Part shown: positions 1 to 8,346 of the stretch, piece by piece
Position numbering within the stretch: position 1 is the first letter of the stretch
Layout: each line of letters begins with the position of its first letter
NCBI RefSeq assembly: GCF_050908995.1
Contig: NC_135124.1
Span: 930,001-994,000 of the forward strand
DNA from: Andrena cerasifolii
Lineage: Eukaryota > Arthropoda > Insecta > Hymenoptera > Andrenidae
Length of the DNA stretch: 64,000 nt
Reading direction: 5' to 3'
Notes under the pieces: model-generated
What the model was told of the DNA's origin: nothing
What the model saw: the letters and a program-made list of their open reading frames with translations, nothing else
Database searches by the model: none
Translations under genes and position numbers: made by a program

Positions 1-245
1 TGGGTGATGGGACCCAGGATGGCAGAAATAAAGGTTTTAAAAAGTAAAAAAAAATATTGTACACTCGAAATATTCTCATTGCAATACAAACGAGGATGTT
101 TTAAACTTTTTATCGATTTTTTCACATGCAGTACTAGTGTTTTATAAAGTAGCTTCATAAAATTCGACATTTTGAGTGGAAAAAGTGGCATGTTGAATTT
201 TTTCTCTATTCTTGGGATTGACGCCCACAGTGCGTTGGGACAAAA

Positions 246-363
246 GCGGGAATTCATTCGTAGTTTTCGACCGATAATTTCGTATTTTCCCAAGAACGTT
301 TCGACAACATCTGTTTGCCAGCATTTCTAAAGGGCAATCAAGACCGTTGTGCCGTCTTTAAGA
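246..363. repeat. Left copy of a degenerate inverted repeat
   Basis: This stretch matches the reverse complement of 1195-1320 over roughly 120 bp, with many substitutions and small gaps. Shared landmarks include AGGGCAATCAAGA near 331 and AATTTCGTATTTTC near 277. The two copies flank about 830 bp, so they look like the decayed arms of an old inverted-repeat element. No family can be named. Confidence 0.5.
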
Positions 364-384
364 ATTTACTGCATTCTTCAGTCT

Positions 385-540
385 GAGTTAATCCATATAT
401 TGCTCTGTCGATAGGTAGAAGGTACATGCGAGGACTTCGGACCCGCACGTACCGTTGTTAACCGCCGGCTCGCGGGACAGTATGGTTATAATATAAACCG
501 GACCCTGACGAGGCTCTCTTGTCGATCAGCCACAATAATT
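385..540. repeat. LTR-like direct repeat, first copy
   Basis: About 140 bp match 3140-3285 in direct orientation with considerable divergence. Both copies contain a phrase like TATATTGCTCTGTC, a stretch reading GTACATG, and a TATAAACCG-like box followed by a sequence like GAGGCTCTC. Two direct copies 2.75 kb apart with a TATA-like box could be old LTRs of a decayed retroelement, but I find no clean TG...CA ends, primer-binding site or target duplication. A G10 homopolymer follows at about 619-628. Confidence 0.35.
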
Positions 541-837
541 TGTGGCAACCAGATGTGAGGATTTCGCCCTCGATTTCGTCAAGAGGAAGAAGGTTCCTCC
601 TCCGCCGCCAAATTCACGGGGGGGGGGGGGCAAGTTCCCCCTCTTTGAGGAAGGGTGTTGCCAATGTGTATATCATAACGAAATTACAACAACAATTATC
701 TTCATATTACTTTATCTTCTGTAGATATTAAAAAGAAAAATATAAAATAGTTGAAAGAAGGAACATTGTAGTGTATGAACTCCTGGTATCGGTACATGTA
801 CATACTTACATACATATGTGCTTCCGATTCGAGCGGG

Positions 838-1105
838 TTTTCTTCTAGTAAAAATCAGTAAATTGGCAAGCGCAATATCCCGAAAACCAGTTGAAATAAG
901 GTTTATACATTATAGGTTATTGAATTTGTCGTGGAACGCACTATCAAGTGATCTCTAAAAAATAGATAGTTCCATTTAGAAAACCGAACTTGACCATCGT
1001 ATCTGTTAAAAAATAATAATTGACGAAAAATTGGTCTCCACTAATAAATTTGCCCCCTCGAACCATGCAATTGTATATAAACAATTTTTTATATCTCCAA
1101 TGCGT
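838..1105 (-). repeat. Truncated single arm of the foldback element seen at 61-63.7 kb
   Basis: The sequence from AAAATCAGTAAATT through CCTCGAACCATGCAATT aligns with one arm of the foldback elements at 62078-62320, diverged but recognisable across the whole length. The outer ACAGGGTGTCCC terminus is missing. It is an older, one-armed relative of the two near-complete copies at the far end of the window. Confidence 0.7.
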
Positions 1106-1194
1106 TAGGGAATATCCAGCTGTTTACTGTTCCCGCGGATACCTACAGATCAATGAAAAGTCACGCTTTTGTTCACAGCGAATATTCTCTACAT

Positions 1195-1320
1195 TCTTAA
1201 AGACGGTGAAGGTACGTTCTTGATTGCCCTTTGGAAATCTGGCAACCAGATGTTGTTGAAGCCGTCTTCGAAAATACGAAATTGCCGACCATAAACGATA
1301 GGTAAATGAATTTTCGCACC
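1195..1320. repeat. Right copy of the degenerate inverted repeat
   Basis: Reverse-complement partner of 246-363. The interval between the arms contains part of an LTR-like repeat and a truncated foldback arm, so several elements have piled up here. It carries no coding signal. Confidence 0.5.
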
Positions 1321-1537
1321 GCTCTCAACTGTTACCTCCCACAGCCCCCTTCGTTTAGTATAATTAAGGACACAACATAAAGGCTGTTACGTCCCTACTT
1401 CCTATTTGGAGCCGCGTTTTTTAGGGAGTTTATATTTTTACCCGCTTTTTAGCTAGTCCAGGGACATTGACGCTCTGGGATAGTTGAGAACTGGTCGATA
1501 GCAGATTATACTTGGGTTTTGCATTTTCTTAATTACC

Positions 1538-1861
1538 TCAGTGCTCTCGCGGTGATGGCGGGTCTATCGGGATCAGCCTCCAAACTATACGCGCCGGTGT
1601 AATTTCGTAATTTTTGGGTGCGGTCCCGGGTTGTGGAGCCGCCCTTTCTCCGGGTGCCAGGGTAATCCCGATCTGATTGGCCACCTCTTCCCGGCTGACC
1701 GTCGGATCCTTGACAATTCCTAAGAGTCCCGGTTCTCCAGCTGGTGCGTCGCTGTATGACCACTTTAATTTACGTAGCTGCACTCGGCGACCCGCACGGT
1801 GATTTCGGGGCATTCGTCTTTTGGAATTCACGATTGCATAGGTTAATTGACCGATAATCAC
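1538..1861 (-). CDS. Unidentified minus-strand ORF, 107 aa
   Basis: Open frame with a start at 1861. The protein has a basic N-terminal part (residues ~14-35 rich in R/K) and a Pro/Ala-rich C-terminal part. I do not recognise it. A second minus-strand frame at 2012-2227 ends in a similar E-Q-N-V-A-R phrase, because the DNA word GGGCAACGTTCTGCTC occurs at both ~1892 and ~2031. That points to a local duplication or repeat rather than a conserved gene. It may be spurious. Confidence 0.2.
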   Translation of the reverse strand: MIIGQLTYAIVNSKRRMPRNHRAGRRVQLRKLKWSYSDAPAGEPGLLGIVKDPTVSREEVANQIGITLAPGERAAPQPGTAPKNYEITPARIVWRLIPIDPPSPREH

Positions 1862-2229
1862 TGTCCACCTTTCACACCAGGCGCCACCTCGGGCAACGTT
1901 CTGCTCTCTGGTGGTACCATCGGCGGAGGCGAGCGTGATCTTCCCTCATTCGCAACATTTATTTAGAATTTCATTTATATTTAAATCTATCGCGTCGATC
2001 ACGCGTTACGCTTAATCTCTGGTAAAACCGCGGGCAACGTTCTGCTCATAGGTAATACCTTCAATCTGCGCAACCTGTGAACTGTCAATATGCATTTTCG
2101 TATTTGATTTCACTATTCCACAAGACGAACGTTTGATTTGGATTTGGGGAGTTGAGGGTGGAAACACTTCACTCACTGGTTTAACATAAAATTTTACCTT
2201 TATTTTTCTGTAACGTGGTTTCAACACTT

Positions 2230-3045
2230 TAAGTCCCTTTTTATTGAATGCGTATTAAACAATGATAATAACGGTGATACGATAATATGGTAATCTGCTC
2301 CGCGGGTGATCAGTCCCTTTTTATAGGGCTATTGCTCACTCCTTCTCCAGGTTTGTCACATGACAATTAGGACGGTGGGAGATGAAATCTCCCAATCATC
2401 TGCCGTGGGAATCACTTGAAGAATTTGTTCCAGCGGCTATCCGAGAGTTTTGTTTACTGCAGAATTTGAGCTATTGCGCACCTATTTTGGAGTCTTCTCC
2501 GTGACTTAAGACGGATTCCTGCCGTTATACGAAACCTTCAGCAGCTTCGATAGTTAAATTCTTATTTTAATTCACATATTAGATTGTTACGCTTTTGGCT
2601 CTCGACGTACTCTGTACGATTGGTTCCGCACAGCCTACGTACTAGGGATTGAAGTTAATATACATCGAATCCGTATTGGAGCTCGATTTACGGGAAATAA
2701 TGGGAGGGCAAGTGGCTAGCGATGATCAGGAGCGCAGCTCCGTGAAGGTGTTGACTCCACTGGCGGATGGGGCCTCTGTCCCACGCTGAACGTCAACTGG
2801 TGTTGGTTGGGCCTTTCTGGTGTGCGTGTAGACGGCTGGTTGCCACCTCTCGTGTTAGCTGTTTTCCTGCTTGCTGTTGCCGTCCGTAGATTCACGACTC
2901 GAGCTCTTCTTACCGCGAGTTTCAATTATAGTGCCTTATCGGCTACATATTATGTTGATAATTTATGTGAGGTGGTTATAATATACCAAAGTACGAAATA
3001 GTAAATATGTATGATTTAAAGAGTTAATTAATAGTAGACTCCACG
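2230..3045. other. Unassigned stretch between repeats
   Basis: Mixed-composition DNA with only short frames on both strands (for example 2716-2925 minus and 2807-3001 plus). I see no domain, RNA gene, tandem array or transposon terminus. Given the surroundings it is probably decayed transposon sequence. Confidence 0.3.
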
Positions 3046-3139
3046 TCACGGGACGTGACAAAGGCAAAATACAAAACACAATATAAATGCCCAAAACATA
3101 GCAAAATTTGAAAATATAATAAAAAGCGGTCGTTTCGCT

Positions 3140-3285
3140 AATCCGTATATTGCTCTGTCAGCGGGTGGTAGGTATAGGTACATGGTGAGTTCGCACCCGT
3201 ACGCACTGTTGGCCGCCGTCGAAGTGCCGAACAATACGATTATAAACCGCGACTTCGATGAGACGCTCTGGCCCATCAACCTGTC
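3140..3285. repeat. LTR-like direct repeat, second copy
   Basis: Direct copy of 385-540 with substantial divergence. It includes a TATAAACCG-like box near 3240 and a GAGACGCTCTGG phrase near 3260. See the first copy for what does and does not support an LTR reading. Confidence 0.35.
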
Positions 3286-3520
3286 TAGTTTTTCGGAAAC
3301 AACTGGTTCCATTAAGCCCGAAATATACTAAAAGGTTTATACCTGAGTTTCCCGTTCCCCACGCCTAGCGAGTTCAATATACCTGTAGTTTACGTTGATA
3401 AATTTACGCCATAATGGATCAACAATTTATAAGAAGAAGGAGTAAAAAATTACTACTTTTAAATAAATTGTTTAAACAAATTGACGTAATACGAAAGTAG
3501 TAAGACAAGGGGGATTCTAA

Positions 3521-3572
3521 TTCAAATTTGAGTTTCAAGGTCATGATCATGACCTTGAAACTCAAATTTGAA
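3521..3572. repeat. Perfect 52-bp palindrome
   Basis: Every base from 3521 to 3546 pairs with its mirror at 3572 to 3547, with no mismatch and no spacer. The next outward pair (3520/3573) mismatches. The central 18 bp contain the inverted half-sites AGGTCA and TGACCT around TGATCA. A perfect spacer-free palindrome of this size is rare and would extrude as a cruciform. It could be a hairpin left by transposition or repair, or a regulatory dyad. Confidence 0.95.
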
Positions 3573-3633
3573 AATTTGTTTTTTTGTCGGCGGGCTGGCG
3601 GCGGATGACGTCATAGAGATGGCGGAGTGGTGG

Positions 3634-3820
3634 GGGGTATCATCGAGGAGGAGGAGGAGGAGGAGGAACCGCGGGGTGACGGTGCGGGGGTATCATCGAG
3701 GAGGAGGAGGAGGAGGAGGAACCGCGGGGTGACGGTGCGCTACTCTGGAGCGTGGTACAGACTGTCGGTAAGGAAGGTGCTACTCTGGAGCGTGGTACAA
3801 CAGACTGTCGGTAAGGAAGG
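3634..3820 (+). repeat. Two adjacent short tandem duplications
   Basis: A ~53-bp unit beginning GGGGTATCATCGAGG and containing a (GAG)n run occurs at 3634-3686 and again at 3687-3738. A ~40-bp unit beginning GCTACTCTGGAGCG occurs at 3739-3778 and 3779-3820. Units within each pair are nearly identical, which suggests recent slippage. The acidic ORF that spans them is a by-product of the GAG repeats. Confidence 0.85.
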
Positions 3821-3854
3821 AAATATTAATTTTATGATATTAATATAAATGAAA

Positions 3855-3925
3855 AAACTTCTCGGGGCGACGGGGCTCGAACCCAAGACCTCCGCGGTAC
3901 GAGTCAGCCGCCTAACCAACTCCCC
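3855..3925 (-). ncRNA. tRNA-like sequence, probably tRNA-derived SINE head or tRNA pseudogene
   Basis: On the minus strand the sequence has a box-A-like AGTTGGTTAGGCGG and a box-B-like GGTTCGAGCCCC, and a run of six T just past the 3' side could stop RNA polymerase III. The T-arm is plausible, but I cannot pair a good acceptor stem and the anticodon arm is irregular. I therefore favour a tRNA-derived SINE or a pseudogene over a working tRNA. Confidence 0.45.
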
Positions 3926-3997
3926 CAAACGCCGTCTCTGACATTAGTCTTTTCCGAATGGTACATATAGCGAAACCAACGGAGCGTCACATATGTG

Positions 3998-4001
<4 letters not shown>

Positions 4002-4090
<89 letters not shown>
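4002..4090. repeat. (CA)n microsatellite
   Basis: About 44 uninterrupted CA units. It ends some 40 bp outside the left terminus of the Polinton. The poly-Cys/Val frames crossing it on the minus strand are artefacts of the repeat. Confidence 0.97.
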
Positions 4091-4091
<1 letters not shown>

Positions 4092-4128
4092 CGTCGACGT
4101 ATAATAATTTATTTTTATGAGAAATTTT

Positions 4129-4188
4129 ATCAGAAATTGTTTCGAACGATGTCGGGAAAGATCGGCGTTTCTCGACACCGCGTCTTTA
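4129..4188 (+). repeat. Polinton left terminal inverted repeat
   Basis: Starts near ATCAGAAATTGTTTCG and runs through GATGTCGGGAAAGATC to ACACCGCGTCTT. It matches the reverse complement of 20301-20360 with about five mismatches. Similarity stops outward of 4129, so this is either the terminus or all that is left of a longer repeat. Confidence 0.85.
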
Positions 4189-4366
4189 GAATACCATTGT
4201 AAAATAAAAAATTATTGTATTTATTAACTCGTTCTTATAAATAGCGGAATTATTGCATAAAAATAAAATAAAATTCTTTGCATATGTATAGAAATTATTA
4301 TATTTATTAAGTCGATCTAATAAAATAGTGGAATTATGTAAAATAAAATTGCTCACACATATAAGA
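4188..4366 (+). repeat. Inverted copy of the polymerase-integrase intergenic region
   Basis: These ~179 bp match the reverse complement of 17582-17752, the spacer between the convergent integrase and polymerase genes. The match begins exactly at what corresponds to the last polymerase codons and stop. Both copies contain two ~85-bp AT-rich subrepeats with the word AACTCGTTCTTATAAATAG or close variants. The left end of the element therefore looks like a deleted mirror image of its right end. Confidence 0.8.
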
Positions 4367-4464
4367 ATTATGCAGCGTCAACAAATCTTAAAAAATAGGC
4401 CGTGGGAGGAGGAACACGGGTAAATAAAATTGAGAAATAATATACGTTTAAGAAATATATATTG

Positions 4465-5419
4465 TTACAAATAATATAGAATATAATAATAATAAATAAT
4501 AGAATATAAAAAAGAATATAATATAAAAAAGAATATATAAATATAAAAAAGAATATAATATAAAAAAGAATATAATATAAAAAAGAATATAATATAAAAA
4601 AAGAAGATATAAATATAAAAAAAAAGAATATATAAATATAAATATAAAAAAGAATATAATATATAAATATAAAAAAGAATATAATATAAAAAAAGAATAT
4701 AATATATAAATATAAAAAAGAATATAAAAAAGAATATAATATAAAAAAGAATATATAAAAAAAGAAAAAAAGAAGAATATAAAATACAATTAAATAATAA
4801 TAAATATAAATAAAAAAAAAGAAGAATATAAATATAAATATTAAAAAAAATAATAATAATAAATCTAGTGTGGGGACCGCGGTGGTGATGGCGATGACGA
4901 TGGTGATGGTGATGGCGGGGATGGTGATCCCGCCGATACGGCAGCCAGGGCTGCCGCAGCCTAACCACCCTCGTGGGGCCCGCCGCATTCTCCTCAGCCT
5001 GCGCCGGTGCCTCCCCCACCACCCACGCATTCATCATGTAATAAAAATTCTAGAACCCACAAAAAATTGATATTATATTTATACAAAACATATTAAATAT
5101 ATATAAAAAAAAAAAATGCAAAGTATTACATACTTGCAGCGGGGGTGAAGGTGGTGGCGACGGCGACGGTGATGGCTGAGGAGAGCCCCAATCCGGGGAC
5201 CACACCCTCGGCGACGGGGGTGACGGTGGTGGCGATGGCGGTCCGGGGGGTGACGAGGGTGGCGAGTTCTGGAACATAGAAACCCGCGATATAATATTTA
5301 TACAAACGTCTGATTTTAATCTCACACGATTTCAAAGGTTAAACGCAATAAATGTTAAAAAAATACTGTTAAGTACATACCTCAGGATCGCACTCTAGAG
5401 CAATTCGGTTCAATCCCAT
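4465..5419 (-). CDS. Candidate three-exon gene, Pro/Ser-rich then His-rich protein
   Basis: Three open segments join in one frame across consensus splice sites. Exon A, 5419-5381, runs from an ATG for 13 codons to a GTATGT donor. Exon B, 5268-5134, is 45 codons of S/P repeats bounded by TTCCAG and GTATGT. Exon C runs from 5049 after TTCTAG; its first ~60 codons include a histidine-rich stretch (HHHHH near 4900). The frame then drifts without a stop into an AT-rich microsatellite down to 4465, encoding a low-complexity I/F/Y tail. I do not recognise the protein. Both splice junctions keep frame, which is the main support. Against it, Polinton genes are usually intronless and low-complexity DNA can mimic exons. 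Confidence 0.4.
4480..4866. repeat. AT-rich low-complexity array
   Basis: Imperfect tandem repeats of units such as AATATAAAAAAG and TATAAATATAAA run through the interval. Long minus-strand frames rich in I, F, Y and L cross it and are composition artefacts apart from the possible exon described above. It lies directly inside the Polinton left end. Confidence 0.9.
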
Positions 5420-5422
5420 TTT

Positions 5423-5740
5423 TTTTTTTTTATAAAAATGTCGCTCGCAAAGCACTGTGACACCTTCGCGATTTGAATGCAACTGGTCTCGATGCATCTC
5501 CTGGCTCTCGCACGTCAAAACCCCCTCCTATGATGAAATCGAGAAATGCATAGCTTTGCAAAGTAGGATGCCTTTGTTCTTCGCCATCTTCATCACAGGC
5601 CACCTGCATTTTCGCTGAACATCCTCCTCCATGTACTTATCTTCTTCTTCACTGACCGTCCTCGGAGTGCACTTATCATATTCTTCGAATTCTTCTCCGT
5701 TCTTCTTTGCACACATCATTCGACTAGACCATACCACTCT
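5423..5740 (-). other. Region with a short unidentified minus-strand frame
   Basis: A frame between about 5716 and 5528 encodes a charged peptide with an acidic S-E-E-E-D-K-Y run and several cysteines. It is the end of a longer frame whose upstream part is only the adjacent 31-bp tandem repeat. It could be the tail of a small Polinton gene, but no start, motif or relative is evident. Confidence 0.25.
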
Positions 5741-6175
5741 GATCACGTATTGAACATGTATCGAACCACTTTGAACACCTATCATACCACTCTGAACATC
5801 TATCGAACATGCATTGAACATGTATTGAACATGTATCAAACGTGAATTGCATCACTTTGATCGATACCAACCGTGTATCGAATCACTTTGAACACATAAC
5901 GTACCACTTTGAACATCTATCGAACGGGTATCGAACATGTATCGAACCGCTTTGAACGTGTATTGAACGTCTATCGTACCACTTTGAACATCTATCGAAC
6001 GGGTATCGAACGTCTATCATACCACTTTGAACATCTATCGTACCACTCCGAACATCTATCGAACGTCTATCAGACCACTTGAACATCTATCGAACGTCTA
6101 TCAGACCACTTGAACATCTATCGAACGTCTATCAGACCACTTGAACATCTATCGAACGTCTATCATACCGCGTTG
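5740..6175. repeat. Minisatellite built on a 31-bp unit
   Basis: Diverged copies of phrases such as GAACATCTATCGAACG and TACCACTTTGAACA fill the interval. From about 6052 to 6172 the array becomes regular, with four near-identical 31-bp units in a row. The gradient from diverged to perfect units suggests recent expansion at the right side. Frames through the array encode simple repeats. Confidence 0.9.
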
Positions 6176-6300
6176 ATCATGAATCGTACTACTACTTGTA
6201 CATAATTACAACTATCGTCTTAATCTAGCGTACATGCAGAAGGTTGGAGGTTGAGGAGGGTGAAGAAAAAAACAGTTATGCATAAAAAATTGATTATATT

Positions 6301-6828
6301 TTATTTGTGTATTTCCCTCTGGCGTTTAGACCACCAGTTGAATATTTTAAATACATTTTGCATGGCACAGTGCTTTGCGTGTCTGCCACATCGCAGAGTA
6401 TTAACTACGTTTAGCTTATTTAGGGATTTGATATCCTCGTAGTCAATGTCTAGCGTCTCGATGATCACGTCCGCTCTCGTATTTTCATCGAGGAAATCCA
6501 TGAGCCAATCGCGTTTCTGCAGCCCTTTAACGTATACGACATGGGGTGTGTCATCTTCCTCGTCGATCGCATCGGCTACAGCTTTCATAATTAGCTGTTT
6601 AGCCATACTGTACGGAACGTCTCCATCTTCCCAACGTAGTCCATGATGTTTTGCCACCAACCACCGGATGCTCGATTTGTCGGATTTTGTAAGAAGATAT
6701 TGTGGCATCGAACTCCCAAAAATATAGTGCGAGAGAATTGTTCCCTTTCGTAGGATAGCCACTTCCTTCGCGACAAATCTTCCATCGACGATGAACCCTT
6801 GCAGGTCAACGAATGTTGGTACGACCAT
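6301..6828 (-). CDS. Conserved Polinton-associated protein of unknown function, 175 aa
   Basis: Full-length open frame with start at 6828, last in the minus-strand virion gene set. It opens with M-V-V-P-T-F-V-D-L-Q-G-F, followed by F-V-A-K-E-V-A-I-L. The middle has paired histidines (A-K-H-H-G-L), and the end is basic with a W-W pair. I recall closely similar proteins next to capsid genes in hymenopteran Polintons, but no assigned activity. The early D-L-Q-G-F pattern invites comparison with RNase H-fold nucleases; I cannot support that beyond the pattern. Unlike most genes of this copy, the frame is intact. Confidence 0.65.
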   Translation of the reverse strand: MVVPTFVDLQGFIVDGRFVAKEVAILRKGTILSHYIFGSSMPQYLLTKSDKSSIRWLVAKHHGLRWEDGDVPYSMAKQLIMKAVADAIDEEDDTPHVVYVKGLQKRDWLMDFLDENTRADVIIETLDIDYEDIKSLNKLNVVNTLRCGRHAKHCAMQNVFKIFNWWSKRQREIHK

Positions 6829-6965
6829 TATCGGTACAATTTAGAGGTCCGTTCGCTTCCAAGACAGACTGGAGAATGCAGTCTTTCTCGTAAAGCATCT
6901 CAATTTTCACGATGAAATTTTGTATGAATTTGGTACAGGAGAGGGCGGGCAAATAGCGCAGTAAT

Positions 6966-8057
6966 TTAATTGATTTTGCGCACCACATTTGTCAGCGGAT
7001 TGTATTCAACCACCCGATCGTGCAGAATCAAACAGTAGGCCGTAGTATTTGCAGGTACGTTTTCTTTACAATCAAATTCTATGCGCACGTCCACGGTGCT
7101 ATTCTTGATCGACTCATTTTGTCGCGAGCAATCAATCACCACGAGGGGGCCAAATTGCAAAAATTGGGCTACGGTGAATAATGCCTCGTTGCAACTATGT
7201 CCGTAATACGATTTACGAAAATGCGTATACATGTTAAATAAGATGGCGTGCCTATTCTTGTCAAAGTCCAAGTTCATGTCATCGTACGGGTAAAATTCCG
7301 AGTTGAGAAAAAGTTTTACATTGGTCAATTTGCAGTGGTCAAATCGAGTAACATCTTCAGTCATCACATTCTTTCGAGCAGTCTGTAGAGCAAAGATAAT
7401 GTATCGCGGCTTCTCCAACTGTGCAGCTGCCTTCACGGCCCACGAATGCTTGGTCGTGCTCTGTAAGAGAGGATACTCGTACAGATCCCACGAGCGAAAA
7501 CTAATGCTCAGGTTTTGTCCACTTTCCAAAGCATGTAGCAACGACAGCTTATTAACGTCGTTCAGCGTCACGTGAGGCATCCGCCATTGCACTTTAAGTA
7601 ATTCAATTTCTGGTTCCAACGTCGGCGATCCTATTAGAGAATTGTTATCGTTGCGCGATCGTATTAAAATCAATTCGTGACGCGTATTAATAACCATGCG
7701 TTTGTAGTCCTCGCAAAATCCCAACAAATATTTGAGCGGGATGCAAAAATTGAAATGATTTTTCACTATTAGCTCATCGTGCCGTTTCAAGCCCCATCCC
7801 GCATTCTCCATATTTTTGTCTTCATCAGATGTCATCGATACATAGTTTTTAAGCGTGCTAGTTATTCCAACGTTTCTGTTGCGATCAATCTCCACACCAT
7901 TCAGTTCATATCGAATCTCATCAAATATGAATGCCATGCAATTATTTCCCAACATCACCGGTGATACATCATTCGGCTTATTTATCGTCAATTTCCCCTC
8001 CAGGTAGAGGAAACTTTCACACGGTAATGTGTATAAATCCTGTTGCTGTATAGGGAT
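6966..8057 (-). pseudogene. Polinton major capsid protein, C-terminal ~363 codons
   Basis: This is the larger part of a double-jelly-roll major capsid gene, cut off from its N-terminal part (11683-11802) by the LTR element at 8058-11678. The frame runs from the LTR boundary to a stop at 6966 with no other break. Markers include a P-I-Q-Q-Q-D-L-Y-T-L-P segment right after the insertion, followed by E-S-F-L-Y-L-E-G-K-L, a pattern typical of insect Polinton capsids. The apparent start upstream at 8240 lies inside the LTR and is not native. The whole gene would be about 400 codons. Confidence 0.8.
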
Positions 8058-8326
8058 TGTTGCGAGCACCGGGTATAGGCCCGTGCATAGCCTGCTGGTG
8101 CTCGCAGTTGAAGATAGAAGAAGGTCGGCCCCCTTCAAGAGGACGATCGGAGAGGCCGACGAGAAAGAGATCTTGTACCGAACGCCATTGCGTTCGGACG
8201 TACGGGTCGCACCTTTGTAAACTATTGGTCTATGTAACAATATAGTTCAGTCGTGTGTGCGTCCGTGTCTATTATTCTACTCCTTTGCGTCGGGGTGGCC
8301 TGCGATGAAAACGCCCCGGCGCAACA
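8058..8326 (+). repeat. 5' LTR of the LARD-like element
   Basis: 269 bp, starting TGTTGCGAGCACCGGG and ending CGGCGCAACA, with TG...CA ends and a TGTTG/CAACA terminal inverted repeat. It matches 11410-11678 almost base for base. Confidence 0.95.
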
Positions 8327-8328
8327 TT

Positions 8329-8346
8329 GGTGTCAGATGTGGGATC
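8329..8346 (+). promoter_or_regulatory. Primer-binding site, tRNA-Leu type
   Basis: TGGTGTCAGATGTGGGAT begins two bases after the 5' LTR. It fits the complement of the 3' end of a tRNA-Leu plus CCA with one mismatch. The gypsy element at 52.7 kb uses the same class of primer. Confidence 0.75.

Noticed and set aside
3904..4178. Long Cys/Val-repeat frames on the minus strand
   Set aside because: They are translations of the (CA)n microsatellite and have no sequence outside it that looks coding.
4368..5030. 220-aa hydrophobic frame resembling a multi-pass membrane protein
   Set aside because: Its I/F/Y/L content comes from the AT-rich tandem array at 4480-4866; the frame differs from the one supported by splice sites.
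5740..6175. Regular repeats that might suggest a CRISPR array
   Set aside because: There are no unique spacers; units are contiguous and diverge gradually, and the window is eukaryotic.
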